From positions 62,001-126,000 of the forward strand of contig JAAYCT010000009.1 of assembly GCA_012729635.1 (NCBI GenBank): 64,000 nt of DNA, given 5' to 3'. Position 1 is the stretch's first letter, and every line of letters starts with the position of its first letter. The position numbers were made by a program, and so were the translations under genes. This DNA comes from Clostridiaceae bacterium (lineage in GTDB: Bacteria > Bacillota > Clostridia > Saccharofermentanales > Saccharofermentanaceae). This document shows positions 54,145 to 63,578 of this stretch, one piece after another. The notes below the pieces were generated by a model that was given only the letters and a program-made list of their open reading frames with translations, made no database searches and was not told where the DNA came from.

Positions 54145-55481
54145 AGGAAGTGTTAAGAGAAGAAACGAGCAAATATGACTTTGTTATTATCGGGGGCGGA
54201 TCTTCCGGGATGGCATGTGCCATTATGTTATCGGATCTGGTAAAAGAAAAATCGCCAACTCCAATATCAATTGCTATCTTTGAGCAAAATAAGAGACTCG
54301 GCAAAAAGCTTCTGTTGACGGGAAACGGAAGGTGCAACCTTACAAACCGCACACTTTCCCCCAATCGATATCACGGGCATAACAAAGGTTTTTCGGATTT
54401 CGCGATTGAAAGCTTCGATAACAAAGCCACCCTTCGGTTTTTCAGCAGCATCGGCCTTACCACCATTGATGATGAGTCGGGTAAGACCTTTCCGTTTTCC
54501 ATGCATTCCTCATCCGTCCTGGACAGCATGAGATTTGCAATCGAGGATCGACTTATTACAGTTTTTGCAGAAACAAAAATCGTTTCTTTGGAAAAACGGG
54601 CGGACGGGTTTCGCCTTGTCGACTCAACGCGTCGATGTTATCGTTCGGATCACGTCGTTATTGCATGCGGCGGCGCAGCTTCTCCTTTTACGGGATCGGA
54701 CGGTAACGGATATGATTTGTTGCGAAAAGCAGGACATCGAATCATATCTCCGATTCCGGGAATTGTCCAAATCAAAACAGAAACCGAATTTGTAAAAGCG
54801 GTGTCCGGCGTAAAAGTCTACGCAAAAGTTCATTTTTTTCATGACGGATCGGAAATCCGATCGGAGGAGGGTGAACTTCTATTTACGGATTACGGAATAT
54901 CGGGTCCGCCGGTTTTGCAATTGTCCGGAGATGTTTCCCGAATATTGTCCCGCGAGGGAAATATTTCCGACAGGACCTTACCAGAGGTTCGGATCGACTT
55001 TTTCCCCGGACAATCCGCGGAACAAGTTCTTAACCAATTGAAAGTGCGACGAAACGCTTTTCCGAACCGAAGAATCGAACAGTTTTTAGTCGGATTGGTC
55101 CATAACCGACTGGCTGTTCGATTGACTAAGGAAACCATTCATAAGCCGTTAAGTCTTCCGGTATCGACAATCTCCGACGAAGAATTGACCGGATTTTCTC
55201 AAAACATGAAACAGAAGAGAATAATAGTGACCGGGACCATGCCGCTTCAGAATGCACAAATAACAATCGGCGGAGCAGACACGAATGAATTTGATCCGAA
55301 TACGATGCAATCTCGGATTTGTCCGGGCTTGTACGCGTGCGGCGAGGTTCTGGATGTGGATGGAGATTGCGGGGGATACAATCTTCAATGGGCGTGGTCA
55401 TCGGCATTTCTTGTCGCGACAGATATTGCTAAGAGGGTATCGAAAAATGAATCTTCGGAACGGGAGGAGAAAAGAAAATGA
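54141..55481 (+). CDS. FAD-dependent oxidoreductase, HI0933/YhiN/BaiN family
   Basis: 446 residues. Flavin-binding FVIIGGGSSGMACAI, N-K-R-L-G-K-K-L-L-L-T-G-N-G-R-C-N-L-T-N (the family signature), ACGGAASPFTGSDGNGYDL, and the C-terminal CGEVLDVDGDCGGYNLQWAWSSA. This family includes reductases of unknown or bile-acid-like substrates. ATGA overlaps on both sides. A normal-length member. Confidence 0.92.
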   Translation: MKEVLREETSKYDFVIIGGGSSGMACAIMLSDLVKEKSPTPISIAIFEQNKRLGKKLLLTGNGRCNLTNRTLSPNRYHGHNKGFSDFAIESFDNKATLRFFSSIGLTTIDDESGKTFPFSMHSSSVLDSMRFAIEDRLITVFAETKIVSLEKRADGFRLVDSTRRCYRSDHVVIACGGAASPFTGSDGNGYDLLRKAGHRIISPIPGIVQIKTETEFVKAVSGVKVYAKVHFFHDGSEIRSEEGELLFTDYGISGPPVLQLSGDVSRILSREGNISDRTLPEVRIDFFPGQSAEQVLNQLKVRRNAFPNRRIEQFLVGLVHNRLAVRLTKETIHKPLSLPVSTISDEELTGFSQNMKQKRIIVTGTMPLQNAQITIGGADTNEFDPNTMQSRICPGLYACGEVLDVDGDCGGYNLQWAWSSAFLVATDIAKRVSKNESSEREEKRK

Positions 55482-56215
55482 ATGTGAGAATATTGGGATA
55501 TTCCGGTGGATACCCAGGAGCGGGTATACCGACATCCGGATATTTGCTCTCCTTTAATCGGACAAACATACTGATCGATTGCGGCAGTGGTGTGTTATGC
55601 GAGCTTATAAAGTATATTCCTTTTGAATGCCTGGATGCGGTTATCGTTACTCATTTGCATCATGATCACACAAGCGATCTTCGTGTCCTTCGTTACGCGT
55701 TGGATATGAAAAGCAAAAACGGTCAGGCGATTCGCCCGATTCCGCTTTATGTTCCGCATAATCCCGCATCACTTTTTGCGGAATATGATGAGAATGCATT
55801 GCTTCCCGTATCCGTAATCGATGAACGATTGGTGCTTAGCATAGCGGGCGCAACGATTTCTTTTCATCCATCCGTCCACTCCGTGGAATGCTACGGTATT
55901 CGCGTTGAATATAACACAAGCATTTTTACTTATTCATCCGACAGTTCCTTAGATATTCAGTCTTTTTCATACCTAAGAGATGCCGATTTAGCGATTCTTG
56001 ATTGCGGAGGACTTGAAAAAAACGAAAAAACCGATAAAAAACACATGTCTCCCGGAGATTGTTTTAGGCTGTTTAGCGAATTCGGGATCAAACGGGTTGT
56101 GCTTTCTCATTTGATTCCGTATCATGATGTTTCGGATACAATCGCAGAGGCGTCCTCCTTCGGAGACTGGCCTTATGAAGTAGCGGAAATGGGACGAAAC
56201 TATATTATGGAGTGA
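55478..56215 (+). CDS. Metallo-beta-lactamase fold hydrolase
   Basis: 245 residues with the zinc motif VTHLHHDHTSDL, an N-terminal S-G-G-Y-P-G-A-G-I-P-T-S-G-Y segment, and YSSDSS and SHLIPYHD near the end. The pattern is close to ribonuclease Z-like/MBL hydrolases of unknown substrate. Last gene of the tightly overlapped export operon. Confidence 0.88.
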   Translation: MNVRILGYSGGYPGAGIPTSGYLLSFNRTNILIDCGSGVLCELIKYIPFECLDAVIVTHLHHDHTSDLRVLRYALDMKSKNGQAIRPIPLYVPHNPASLFAEYDENALLPVSVIDERLVLSIAGATISFHPSVHSVECYGIRVEYNTSIFTYSSDSSLDIQSFSYLRDADLAILDCGGLEKNEKTDKKHMSPGDCFRLFSEFGIKRVVLSHLIPYHDVSDTIAEASSFGDWPYEVAEMGRNYIME

Positions 56216-56248
56216 TCGGTCCGGAATCATTCGGTTTGGAGGTCTACG

Positions 56249-56536
56249 ATGAACACAAAAGAACAAAAAACAGCCGTAATGACGGTGGTCGGAAATGATG
56301 CGGTCGGTATTATTGCGAGGATCAGCGGTTTATTATTTCAGCACAATGTAAATATTAAGGATATTACGCAGACCATCCTTGAGGATACGTTCACGATGAT
56401 CATGATGGTGGATCTTTCATCGGCGGATATCGACATTAAGGATTTATCGGAAGAATTGAATCGGCTGGGCAGCGAAATTCATCTTTCGATCAGTATTTGG
56501 CACACCGATCTCTTTCATGCGATGCATAGAATTTAA
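56249..56536 (+). CDS. ACT domain protein, UPF0237 family
   Basis: 95 residues, a single ACT domain ([27 protein letters not shown]). GGTTTGGAGG precedes the ATG, 12 bases from the PFL family gene with which it is characteristically paired. Likely amino-acid binding; the ligand is unknown. Confidence 0.92.
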   Translation: MNTKEQKTAVMTVVGNDAVGIIARISGLLFQHNVNIKDITQTILEDTFTMIMMVDLSSADIDIKDLSEELNRLGSEIHLSISIWHTDLFHAMHRI

Positions 56537-56550
56537 TTAAGGAGAGTAAA

Positions 56551-57909
56551 GTGATAACCGATTTTGAGGTTCTGGAAACCATAAAAATGTTTCAGGAGCA
56601 ACATCTGGACGTCCGTACGGTTACGATGGGAATCAGTCTTACCGATTGTGCGGACTCGAACCCTTCCATAGCATGCGGAAAAATTTATGACAAAGTTACT
56701 CGATACGCGATGGAATTGGTTCGCGTGTGTGAGGATATCAGCAGAGAATATCGGATTCCCATTATTAACAAACGTATCTCGGTCACACCGATTTCAATAG
56801 TCGCGGCTACCTCCGACGCTTCGGATTACATCGGCTTCGCACAAGCACTCGATCGTGCGGCCATGACGTGTGGTGTTGATTTTATCGGAGGATTTTCCGC
56901 TTTGGTCCACAAGGGGTATTCGGAAAGTGACCGAAAACTGATCGAATCAATCCCGGAAAGTCTTGCTGCGACTTCCCTTGTTTGTTCGAGTGTTAATCTG
57001 GCTTCGACCCGAACGGGTATCAATATGAATGCGGTCTCCCAAATGGGGCAAATCATTTCGAAAACGGCTCAGCGAACTGCGGACCAAGATGCAATCGGGT
57101 GCGCTAAGTTGGTTGTATTCGCCAATGCGCCCGAGGATAATCCTTTTATGGCGGGTGCTTTTCACGGGGTAGGAGAGGCAGAATGCGTCATCAATGTCGG
57201 GATTTCCGGTCCCGGAGTCATAAAGACGGCTCTGGAATCGGTTCGCGGTGAGGATCTCGGAGTCGTCGCGGAAACTATTAAGCGTTCCGCATTCAAGATT
57301 ACGAGAGTCGGAGAGTTGGTTGCCCAAATTGCGTCAAAAAGATTATGTGTTCCTTTTGGAATCATTGATTTATCCCTTGCACCCACACCTTCCGTCGGAG
57401 ATTCGGTCGCCAGAATATTAGAGGAGATTGGACTTCAAAACTGTGGTGCGTGGGGAACGACGGCGGCCCTTGCGATGTTGAATGATGCCGTAAAAAAAGG
57501 AGGGACGATGGCGTCATCCTTTGTCGGCGGCTTATCCGGTGCCTTCATCCCAGTATCCGAAGATGAGGGAATGATAGAGGCTGCCGCAAACGGAAGCATT
57601 ACCATTGAGAAGCTGGAGGCAATGACCTGTGTTTGCTCCGTTGGTCTGGATATGATTGCCATCCCGGGTGACACGCCCCCTGAAATCATTTCGGGAATGA
57701 TTGCGGATGAGATGGCAATCGGAACATTTAACAATAAAACCACAGCGGTCCGAATTATCCCGGTGCCCGGGAAGGGAGTCGGAGACGTCGTTGAATACGG
57801 CGGTCTGCTCGGACATGCTCCGATTATGAGAGTGAATACTTCATCTTGCGATGCGTTTATTCGCCGAGGAGGAAGGATACCCGCTCCTATCCATAGCATG
57901 AGAAACTGA
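56551..57909 (+). CDS. PFL family protein (DUF711 / UPF0210)
   Basis: 452 residues, a glycyl-radical-enzyme-like alpha/beta barrel without the radical glycine. Conserved features: [10 protein letters not shown] near the N-terminus, [35 protein letters not shown], and the C-terminal [21 protein letters not shown] start with AAGGAGAG. Catalytic activity is not established for the family. Conserved partner of the UPF0237 ACT protein, which probably senses the metabolite involved (inference). Confidence 0.92.
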   Translation: MITDFEVLETIKMFQEQHLDVRTVTMGISLTDCADSNPSIACGKIYDKVTRYAMELVRVCEDISREYRIPIINKRISVTPISIVAATSDASDYIGFAQALDRAAMTCGVDFIGGFSALVHKGYSESDRKLIESIPESLAATSLVCSSVNLASTRTGINMNAVSQMGQIISKTAQRTADQDAIGCAKLVVFANAPEDNPFMAGAFHGVGEAECVINVGISGPGVIKTALESVRGEDLGVVAETIKRSAFKITRVGELVAQIASKRLCVPFGIIDLSLAPTPSVGDSVARILEEIGLQNCGAWGTTAALAMLNDAVKKGGTMASSFVGGLSGAFIPVSEDEGMIEAAANGSITIEKLEAMTCVCSVGLDMIAIPGDTPPEIISGMIADEMAIGTFNNKTTAVRIIPVPGKGVGDVVEYGGLLGHAPIMRVNTSSCDAFIRRGGRIPAPIHSMRN

Positions 57910-57923
57910 CGAAGAGGTTTATA

Positions 57924-59765
57924 GTGAAAAACGAACTTTTGGAAAAAATTGCATATGAATACAATTATGACTCGATGGTATTCGATAACATGGAAAAGGA
58001 AAGTTATCCGGAGATGCTGGTCGAAACACCGTATTACGGATTTTATCTCGTTGCGAAAAGAGCCGGCGAATTGATTTCACAGGATTCATTTTTATCGGAT
58101 GTTCATGAGATTCGACAGACGTCGGAAATCGATTCAATACTCGTTGCGTTTAGAATGGATGACGCGAAAATAAGAACCGACATTTCCGATATTTCAGATC
58201 GGAGTTTACCGTTGACATTGCGTCTGATGCTTCTTCTGAATCGTTTTGTGACCGAAAGCGAAACGGAAGCTTTGGCGGATACGGAGGAAAAGTGGCTGAA
58301 TAGCATCAATCGGATGGTTCGGGGGATGGAGTCGGGACGACTTCCGAAAGACCCGTTTCGTAGATTGGATCGGATTCTTGCCCGAAAATGGTGTCGGGTT
58401 CTTCGTCTGTTTATTATCCTGCAAATGCCCTCATTTTCAAAAGAGCATCAGACAATCGTCTATCGGGATCTTCGCGTTTCAAAGACACGCGGAATTGCCC
58501 CGGGATATTTGAGGAGAATTGAATATCGAGCGCGTTTTAACAAACTGGCGGACCATAAGATGACAGGGAAAATCATTCTGCTCGCCGAGGAGTGGGAAAC
58601 CCGATGTGTTTCCGGTGAAATCATCGGAAATCCTTTTATGTATGAATTAATCGGTTTGGCATATCTGGATACGGACGAGAATTACAAAACCGGCTATGAG
58701 TGGCTTTCGCTTTTGATCGGACGCCACCCCGACAATATTGATTTTCTCAAGTGGAAAGCAAGATATCTCCGAAGAGAAGAGAAATATGATCAAGCGCACG
58801 AAGTATGTGCTCAGATTCTTGAGAAGAACCCGATCGACTACGAAACACATTGCTTTGAGTCTAACCTTTACTACATTCAGGAAAAATATAAGGAGGCGCA
58901 GAAATCGGCCTTGATCGCAACCTCTTGCGATGAACATGCACCGATGGGATACATTGCTCTTGCTTTTTCGTATTTGAACGATCAGCAATACGACGAGGCG
59001 GTATCCGCGTTCAACCGTGCTTTGGATTTGGAATCCGACAATACAGATGCACTCCGAGGGAAAAGCAAGGCACTGGTCATGATCGGTGAGGGATATGACG
59101 CAATGAACTGTCTCGTACGTGCGGCACGATTTTCGCCGGACAATGCGGAATTGTTCCGCGAATTGGCGGATGTCTATTTTATGTCCGGATATGTGGACGA
59201 ATGCAGGAGGTACTGTAGAAAATGTCTTTCTCTGGATCCGTACTCGGCACCTGCCTTTGTGTTGCTCGGGATGTTGGAAATTCGTGAAAACCATATCACT
59301 GATGCGGTTAAGTGGCTTCGGCATTCGCTTACGATCGAACCGAAAAACCCGATCGCTTTAAACGAGCTTGCATATATCGAGCACATGAACGGAAATGATG
59401 ATGAATGTCTCAGACTGCTGGAACAAGCCTTGAATATTGCTCCTGACTTTGCCGATGTGATTTGCAGTATGGGCGTTGTTTATTACTTTAAGGGGGATTA
59501 CGATTCATCCAATGCGCTTTTGGACAGAGCGTTGGAGCTGGATCCCTTTCATGTGGGAGCGATGGTGACAAAAGGAAACGCGCTACTCACGCAATCCTTG
59601 CCCGATGAAGCGTTAAACTGGTATGAGCGCGCCTTGGAAATCGAAGAGGATTATCCAGATGCGATTCGCGGAAAATTTGATGCTCTGCGCGCAATGGGCC
59701 TCGAAGAAGAAGCCGCAGAATGGATAAGAAAAGAAGGCGATTCATTCGATGAAAACGATCGTTAG
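57924..59765 (+). CDS. TPR-repeat protein
   Basis: 613 residues, soluble, without signal peptide. The first 220 residues are helical and unassigned; residues about 220-605 carry tandem tetratricopeptide repeats with the usual W/L/G/Y/A/F/A/P spacing, e.g. APMGYIALAFSYLNDQQYDEAVSAFNRAL and YDSSNALLDRALELDPFHVGA-type units. It likely scaffolds a protein complex. It follows the PFL gene by 14 bases and may be cotranscribed; no partner is evident. Convergent with argH. Confidence 0.85.
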   Translation: MKNELLEKIAYEYNYDSMVFDNMEKESYPEMLVETPYYGFYLVAKRAGELISQDSFLSDVHEIRQTSEIDSILVAFRMDDAKIRTDISDISDRSLPLTLRLMLLLNRFVTESETEALADTEEKWLNSINRMVRGMESGRLPKDPFRRLDRILARKWCRVLRLFIILQMPSFSKEHQTIVYRDLRVSKTRGIAPGYLRRIEYRARFNKLADHKMTGKIILLAEEWETRCVSGEIIGNPFMYELIGLAYLDTDENYKTGYEWLSLLIGRHPDNIDFLKWKARYLRREEKYDQAHEVCAQILEKNPIDYETHCFESNLYYIQEKYKEAQKSALIATSCDEHAPMGYIALAFSYLNDQQYDEAVSAFNRALDLESDNTDALRGKSKALVMIGEGYDAMNCLVRAARFSPDNAELFRELADVYFMSGYVDECRRYCRKCLSLDPYSAPAFVLLGMLEIRENHITDAVKWLRHSLTIEPKNPIALNELAYIEHMNGNDDECLRLLEQALNIAPDFADVICSMGVVYYFKGDYDSSNALLDRALELDPFHVGAMVTKGNALLTQSLPDEALNWYERALEIEEDYPDAIRGKFDALRAMGLEEEAAEWIRKEGDSFDENDR

Positions 59766-59801
59766 TTGCCTTTAAATGTGTTCCTTCCCGATGCGTGATT
59801 C

Positions 59802-61175
59802 CTACCTGAATTTCTCCGCTTGTTGCAGCTCGTGCTCAACAGCCTCGGGAGACGGTCCGCCGATAATTTTACGGTTTTGGACGCAGTTTTCGATCGTAAG
59901 CGCTTCATAAATATCCGAATCGATACGGTCCGAAAAAGATTGAAATTTTTCGAGTTTCAAATCTTCTAAAGCGACGGAGTTTTCGATGCAATAGCGGACC
60001 AATTTACCGGACACCTCATGCGCGTCTCGGAAAGGGATCCCTTTCCGCACCAGATAATCCGCCAGATCGGTAGCATTTGAGAAACCGCCCCTCGCCGCTT
60101 CAAGCATACGATCCGTATGTACTTTCATTGTTCGAAGCATTCCGGTAAACGGGGGTAAAACCGATTTGAGCGTATCGATTGCATCAAACAGGGCTTCCTG
60201 TATCTCTTGAAGGTCTTTGTTATAGGTCATCGGAAGACCCTTCATTACAACGAGGAGCGCGATAAGGTCCCCGAAAACCCTACCCGACTTGCCGCGGGTC
60301 AATTCGGCGACATCCGGGTTTTTCTTCTGAGGCATGATGGACGATCCTGTGGAATAGGCATCGTCGAGTTCGATAAAACCGAATTCCTGACTGGCCCACA
60401 AAATCAAATCTTCCGAAAAACGCGATAGGTGCATCATTACAAGCGAAAGCGCACTTACGAATTCAATCGCGAAATCACGATCGGAGACTCCATCCATGCT
60501 GTTTCGTGTTACTCCGGACAGATCAAGTTCCATCGCAACATATTCCCGATCCAGCGGATAGGTGGTGCCTGCCAGCGAACAGGAGCCCAACGGTGATACG
60601 CTCATCCTCCGGACGGCATCGTCGATTCGTCCGATGTCGCGCTCGAGCATCCCTATATATGCGGTAAGGTGATGCGCGAGCGTAATCGGCTGAGCACGTT
60701 GAAGATGCGTATAGCCGGGCATATAAGTGCAAAGGTTCTCCTTGGCGCGAGATATGAGGGTTGAATGGAGATTCATTATCATTTGACGAATCAAAGCCGA
60801 CTGATGAATTATATACAGCCGTTGGTCCAAAGCGACCTGATCGTTCCTGCTGCGGGCGGTATGCAATCGTTTACCCGCATCTCCGATTTTTCGGGTCAAT
60901 TCTTCTTCGATAAACATATGAATGTCTTCCGATTCTGAATCAAAACGCAGAGTCTTCGACTCTATGTCACGCAATATCTCCTTAAGACCCTCTTCAATCG
61001 ATTTTGCGTCTGCATCGGATAGCAAGCCCTGTTTATGAAGCATGTGACAGTGTGCAATGCTACCGGATATATCTTCCGAGTACATCCTGCAGTCGAACGG
61101 AAGAGAAGAGTTAAAGTCGTTTACCGTCGGATCGACAGACTTTTTAAAGCGACCCGTCCACATAAATTTCGCCAC
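59802..61175 (-). CDS. argH: Argininosuccinate lyase
   Basis: Splits argininosuccinate into arginine and fumarate. Fumarase/aspartase superfamily: N-terminal MWTGRFKKSVDP, EDIHMFIEEEL, TARSRNDQVALDQRL, and the signature GSSIMPQKKNPD carrying the catalytic Ser loop. 457 residues. Second gene of a minus-strand argGH operon, 12 bases after argG. Confidence 0.97.
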   Translation of the reverse strand: MAKFMWTGRFKKSVDPTVNDFNSSLPFDCRMYSEDISGSIAHCHMLHKQGLLSDADAKSIEEGLKEILRDIESKTLRFDSESEDIHMFIEEELTRKIGDAGKRLHTARSRNDQVALDQRLYIIHQSALIRQMIMNLHSTLISRAKENLCTYMPGYTHLQRAQPITLAHHLTAYIGMLERDIGRIDDAVRRMSVSPLGSCSLAGTTYPLDREYVAMELDLSGVTRNSMDGVSDRDFAIEFVSALSLVMMHLSRFSEDLILWASQEFGFIELDDAYSTGSSIMPQKKNPDVAELTRGKSGRVFGDLIALLVVMKGLPMTYNKDLQEIQEALFDAIDTLKSVLPPFTGMLRTMKVHTDRMLEAARGGFSNATDLADYLVRKGIPFRDAHEVSGKLVRYCIENSVALEDLKLEKFQSFSDRIDSDIYEALTIENCVQNRKIIGGPSPEAVEHELQQAEKFR

Positions 61176-61187
61176 GATCTCACCTCA

Positions 61188-62405
61188 TCATTCCAGTAAT
61201 CCGTTATTCTTTTTCATTTGAGCAACGATTTTCATCGGGAGGCCGAAGCAGTTGATAAAACCGGTTGCGTCGTTCTGATTATATACCTCATCGGACGAGA
61301 ACGTTGCGATCGCTTCATCATAAAGAGAAAACGGCGAAACAGTGCCGGCGGGCATAAGATTCCCTTTGTATAGCTTCATGCGAACATCGCCCGTTACGGT
61401 CTGTTGCGTATAATCGACAAAAGCGGAGAGGGCTTCACGCAAGGGATGGAACCACTGTCCGAAATACACCAGTTCAGCAAAACGTAAAGCGACGAGATCC
61501 TTATAATGCAGAGTATCCCGATCCAGAGTCAACAGCTCAAGCTCCCGGTGCGCCGCATAAAGAAGCGTTCCTCCCGGAGTTTCATAAACGCCCCGTGATT
61601 TCATTCCGACTAATCGATTTTCGACAATATCAGCAATGCCGACGCCGTTCCGCGCGGCGATCGCGTTCAGTGTTTTTAAAAGATCCACGGGATTGTACTC
61701 TTTTCCGTCCACCTTGGTTGGAATTCCTTTTTCAAAGGAAACGGTAACATAGGTCGGTTGATCCGGAGCTTCTTCCGGCGATTTCATCAATTTTAGAATT
61801 TTTTGGTAATCCGGCTCGTTCGCAGGATCCTCAAGATCCATTCCCTCATGAGAAAGGTGCCAGAGGTTTTCGTCCATGGAGTAATTGGACTCCTTGGTAA
61901 CCGGGACCGGAATATTTCGGGCTGCCGCGTAGTCAATTTCTTCATCCCTTGACTTAATGTCCCATATCCTCCAAGGGGCAATAATCTTCATCTCCGGGGC
62001 AAGAGCCTTGATTGTGAGTTCAAATCGAACCTGATCGTTGCCTTTTCCCGTGCAACCGTGCGCAATCGTCGAACAACCTTCACGTTTTGCGATTTCAACC
62101 ATTCGCTTTGCGATAACGGGTCTTGCGAAGGAGGTACCCAAGAGATACTTTCCTTCATAAATCGCCCCGGCTTTCAATGTGGGGTACACAAAATCCGTAA
62201 TAAACTCATGACTGATGTCTTCGACGAAGCATTTCGAGGCGCCGCAATTCAGCGCTTTCCGGATCAAAACATCACGGTCGATCCCGATTCCGACGTCTCC
62301 TGCCATCGCAATGACTTCACAATCATAGTTTTCTAACAGCCAAGGAATAATGATGGATGTATCCAGACCTCCGGAATAAGCCAGCAAAATTTTCTCTTTT
62401 GACAT
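61188..62405 (-). CDS. argG: Argininosuccinate synthase
   Basis: Condenses citrulline and aspartate using ATP. PP-loop ATPase motif [15 protein letters not shown] at the N-terminus, [29 protein letters not shown]. 405 residues. ATG 62405 with GGAGG upstream. Own promoter with a possible arginine operator downstream of it. Confidence 0.97.
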   Translation of the reverse strand: MSKEKILLAYSGGLDTSIIIPWLLENYDCEVIAMAGDVGIGIDRDVLIRKALNCGASKCFVEDISHEFITDFVYPTLKAGAIYEGKYLLGTSFARPVIAKRMVEIAKREGCSTIAHGCTGKGNDQVRFELTIKALAPEMKIIAPWRIWDIKSRDEEIDYAAARNIPVPVTKESNYSMDENLWHLSHEGMDLEDPANEPDYQKILKLMKSPEEAPDQPTYVTVSFEKGIPTKVDGKEYNPVDLLKTLNAIAARNGVGIADIVENRLVGMKSRGVYETPGGTLLYAAHRELELLTLDRDTLHYKDLVALRFAELVYFGQWFHPLREALSAFVDYTQQTVTGDVRMKLYKGNLMPAGTVSPFSLYDEAIATFSSDEVYNQNDATGFINCFGLPMKIVAQMKKNNGLLE

Positions 62406-62416
62406 AATGACCTCCG

Positions 62417-62449
62417 ATGTATAAATATAAAATACGGCGTATAATTATA
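62417..62449 (-). promoter_or_regulatory. Candidate arginine-repressor operator in the argGH leader
   Basis: The AT-rich stretch between promoter and start holds TGTATAAATAT and CGTATAATTATA-like half-sites in tandem, loosely matching the AT-rich palindromic ARG box of Firmicutes. Position over the transcription start fits repression, but the match is imperfect. Confidence 0.35.
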
Positions 62450-62452
62450 AGG

Positions 62453-62481
62453 ATTGTAGCAGATGATTCCCTCCGGGTCAA
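62453..62481 (-). promoter_or_regulatory. Promoter of argGH
   Basis: Minus strand TTGACC (62481-62476) and TACAAT (62458-62453), 17-base spacer, 48 bases before the argG start. Confidence 0.75.
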
Positions 62482-62565
62482 CAACATTATTCTATTATCA
62501 TGAGAGCGACAACACAAGAGAATAATACGGTATGCATATTTGTTCATGTCGATACCCGGAATTGC

Positions 62566-62594
62566 TTTACGCTTTGAGTCTCGTAGGGTAAAAT
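62566..62594 (+). promoter_or_regulatory. Candidate promoter of the class IV aminotransferase gene
   Basis: TTTACG at 62566-62571 and TAAAAT at 62589-62594, 17 bases apart, 61 bases before the start. The rest of the 249-base divergent gap to argG contains only the argGH promoter/leader. Confidence 0.45.
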
Positions 62595-62654
62595 CATTAC
62601 GTGTCGAGAATTTCTTTTAGCTGACAAATCCATTTATATCCGTAAGGAGTAATC

Positions 62655-63554
62655 ATGTCTTTTCCGATTGTTGAGAACCCGAGAGGGGAATACTGTTATT
62701 GTAACGGCGAGAAGTTATCTTTTGCTTCCGACCGCGGGGCAGCCCTGTTTTCCCCTGTGGACCAGACGATATATTATGAATCGATTCGTTTTAAGAATGG
62801 AGTATTGATTTTTTTCGAGGATCATATGCTTCGATTGTATCGGTCGGTTATGGCCAAGGAAGCGTTTGATTTCGATTCGGAATTCCTTTATGAGGAATCG
62901 ATGAAGCTGATCCGTGAGATTGCGGGATCCGATTCGGACGGAAATCTTCGAATCGTATTAACGAAGGAACAGTCGGTCGTTCATTTATCCGATGCAAAAT
63001 ACCCGGAGCCCTCTATGTTTGAACAGGGTATTATAACATCGACGCTTCGTTGGGAGCGCATCGAGCCTCAGGTTAAGGTTTTCCGCGGCGACTATAAAAA
63101 AGCGGTTGCGCAATGTATGGGCCGTCCCAATTCTTTTGGAATTCCTTATGAAGTTCTTCTTTGTGATTCGCAAGGTAAAATTACGGAAGGAAGCCGGTCG
63201 AACTTCTTTGTTCTTGTGGAGGATACGGTCTATTCTCCTCCGGAGTCGCAGATACTGATCGGAATCACACGAAAATATGTGATTGCGGCCCTTCATAACG
63301 CGGGGCTTTCATACCGCGAGCACAGCTATTCGATTGCCGATCTTAAAAAAATGATGCAAGAATCGGAGGGAAAAGCAGACCCGGCCGTATTTGTTACCAG
63401 TTCTCCCTTTGACGTTCTTCCCATCCGGTCGATTGACGATATTTCCTTTCGGTCTTCCGATCATCCGATGATCAAAAAATTGTCGAATGAGTACATGTCG
63501 ATTGTTAACAAATATATCGCAACAAGAAATATGCCCGATGAGTCGGGACAATAA
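62655..63554 (+). CDS. Class IV (branched-chain type) aminotransferase
   Basis: 299 residues, PLP fold type IV. SFASDRGAALFSPVDQTIYYESIR at the start, the PLP lysine in FRGDYKKAV, ITEGSRSNFFVL, and GITRKYVIAAL. This core is shared by branched-chain aminotransferase, D-amino-acid transaminase and aminodeoxychorismate lyase; divergence from classical IlvE leaves the substrate open. AAGGAG 9 bases before ATG. Followed by htpG with a 24-base gap. Confidence 0.88.
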   Translation: MSFPIVENPRGEYCYCNGEKLSFASDRGAALFSPVDQTIYYESIRFKNGVLIFFEDHMLRLYRSVMAKEAFDFDSEFLYEESMKLIREIAGSDSDGNLRIVLTKEQSVVHLSDAKYPEPSMFEQGIITSTLRWERIEPQVKVFRGDYKKAVAQCMGRPNSFGIPYEVLLCDSQGKITEGSRSNFFVLVEDTVYSPPESQILIGITRKYVIAALHNAGLSYREHSYSIADLKKMMQESEGKADPAVFVTSSPFDVLPIRSIDDISFRSSDHPMIKKLSNEYMSIVNKYIATRNMPDESGQ

Positions 63555-63578
63555 ATATTCAATATGGAGGTTGATATC

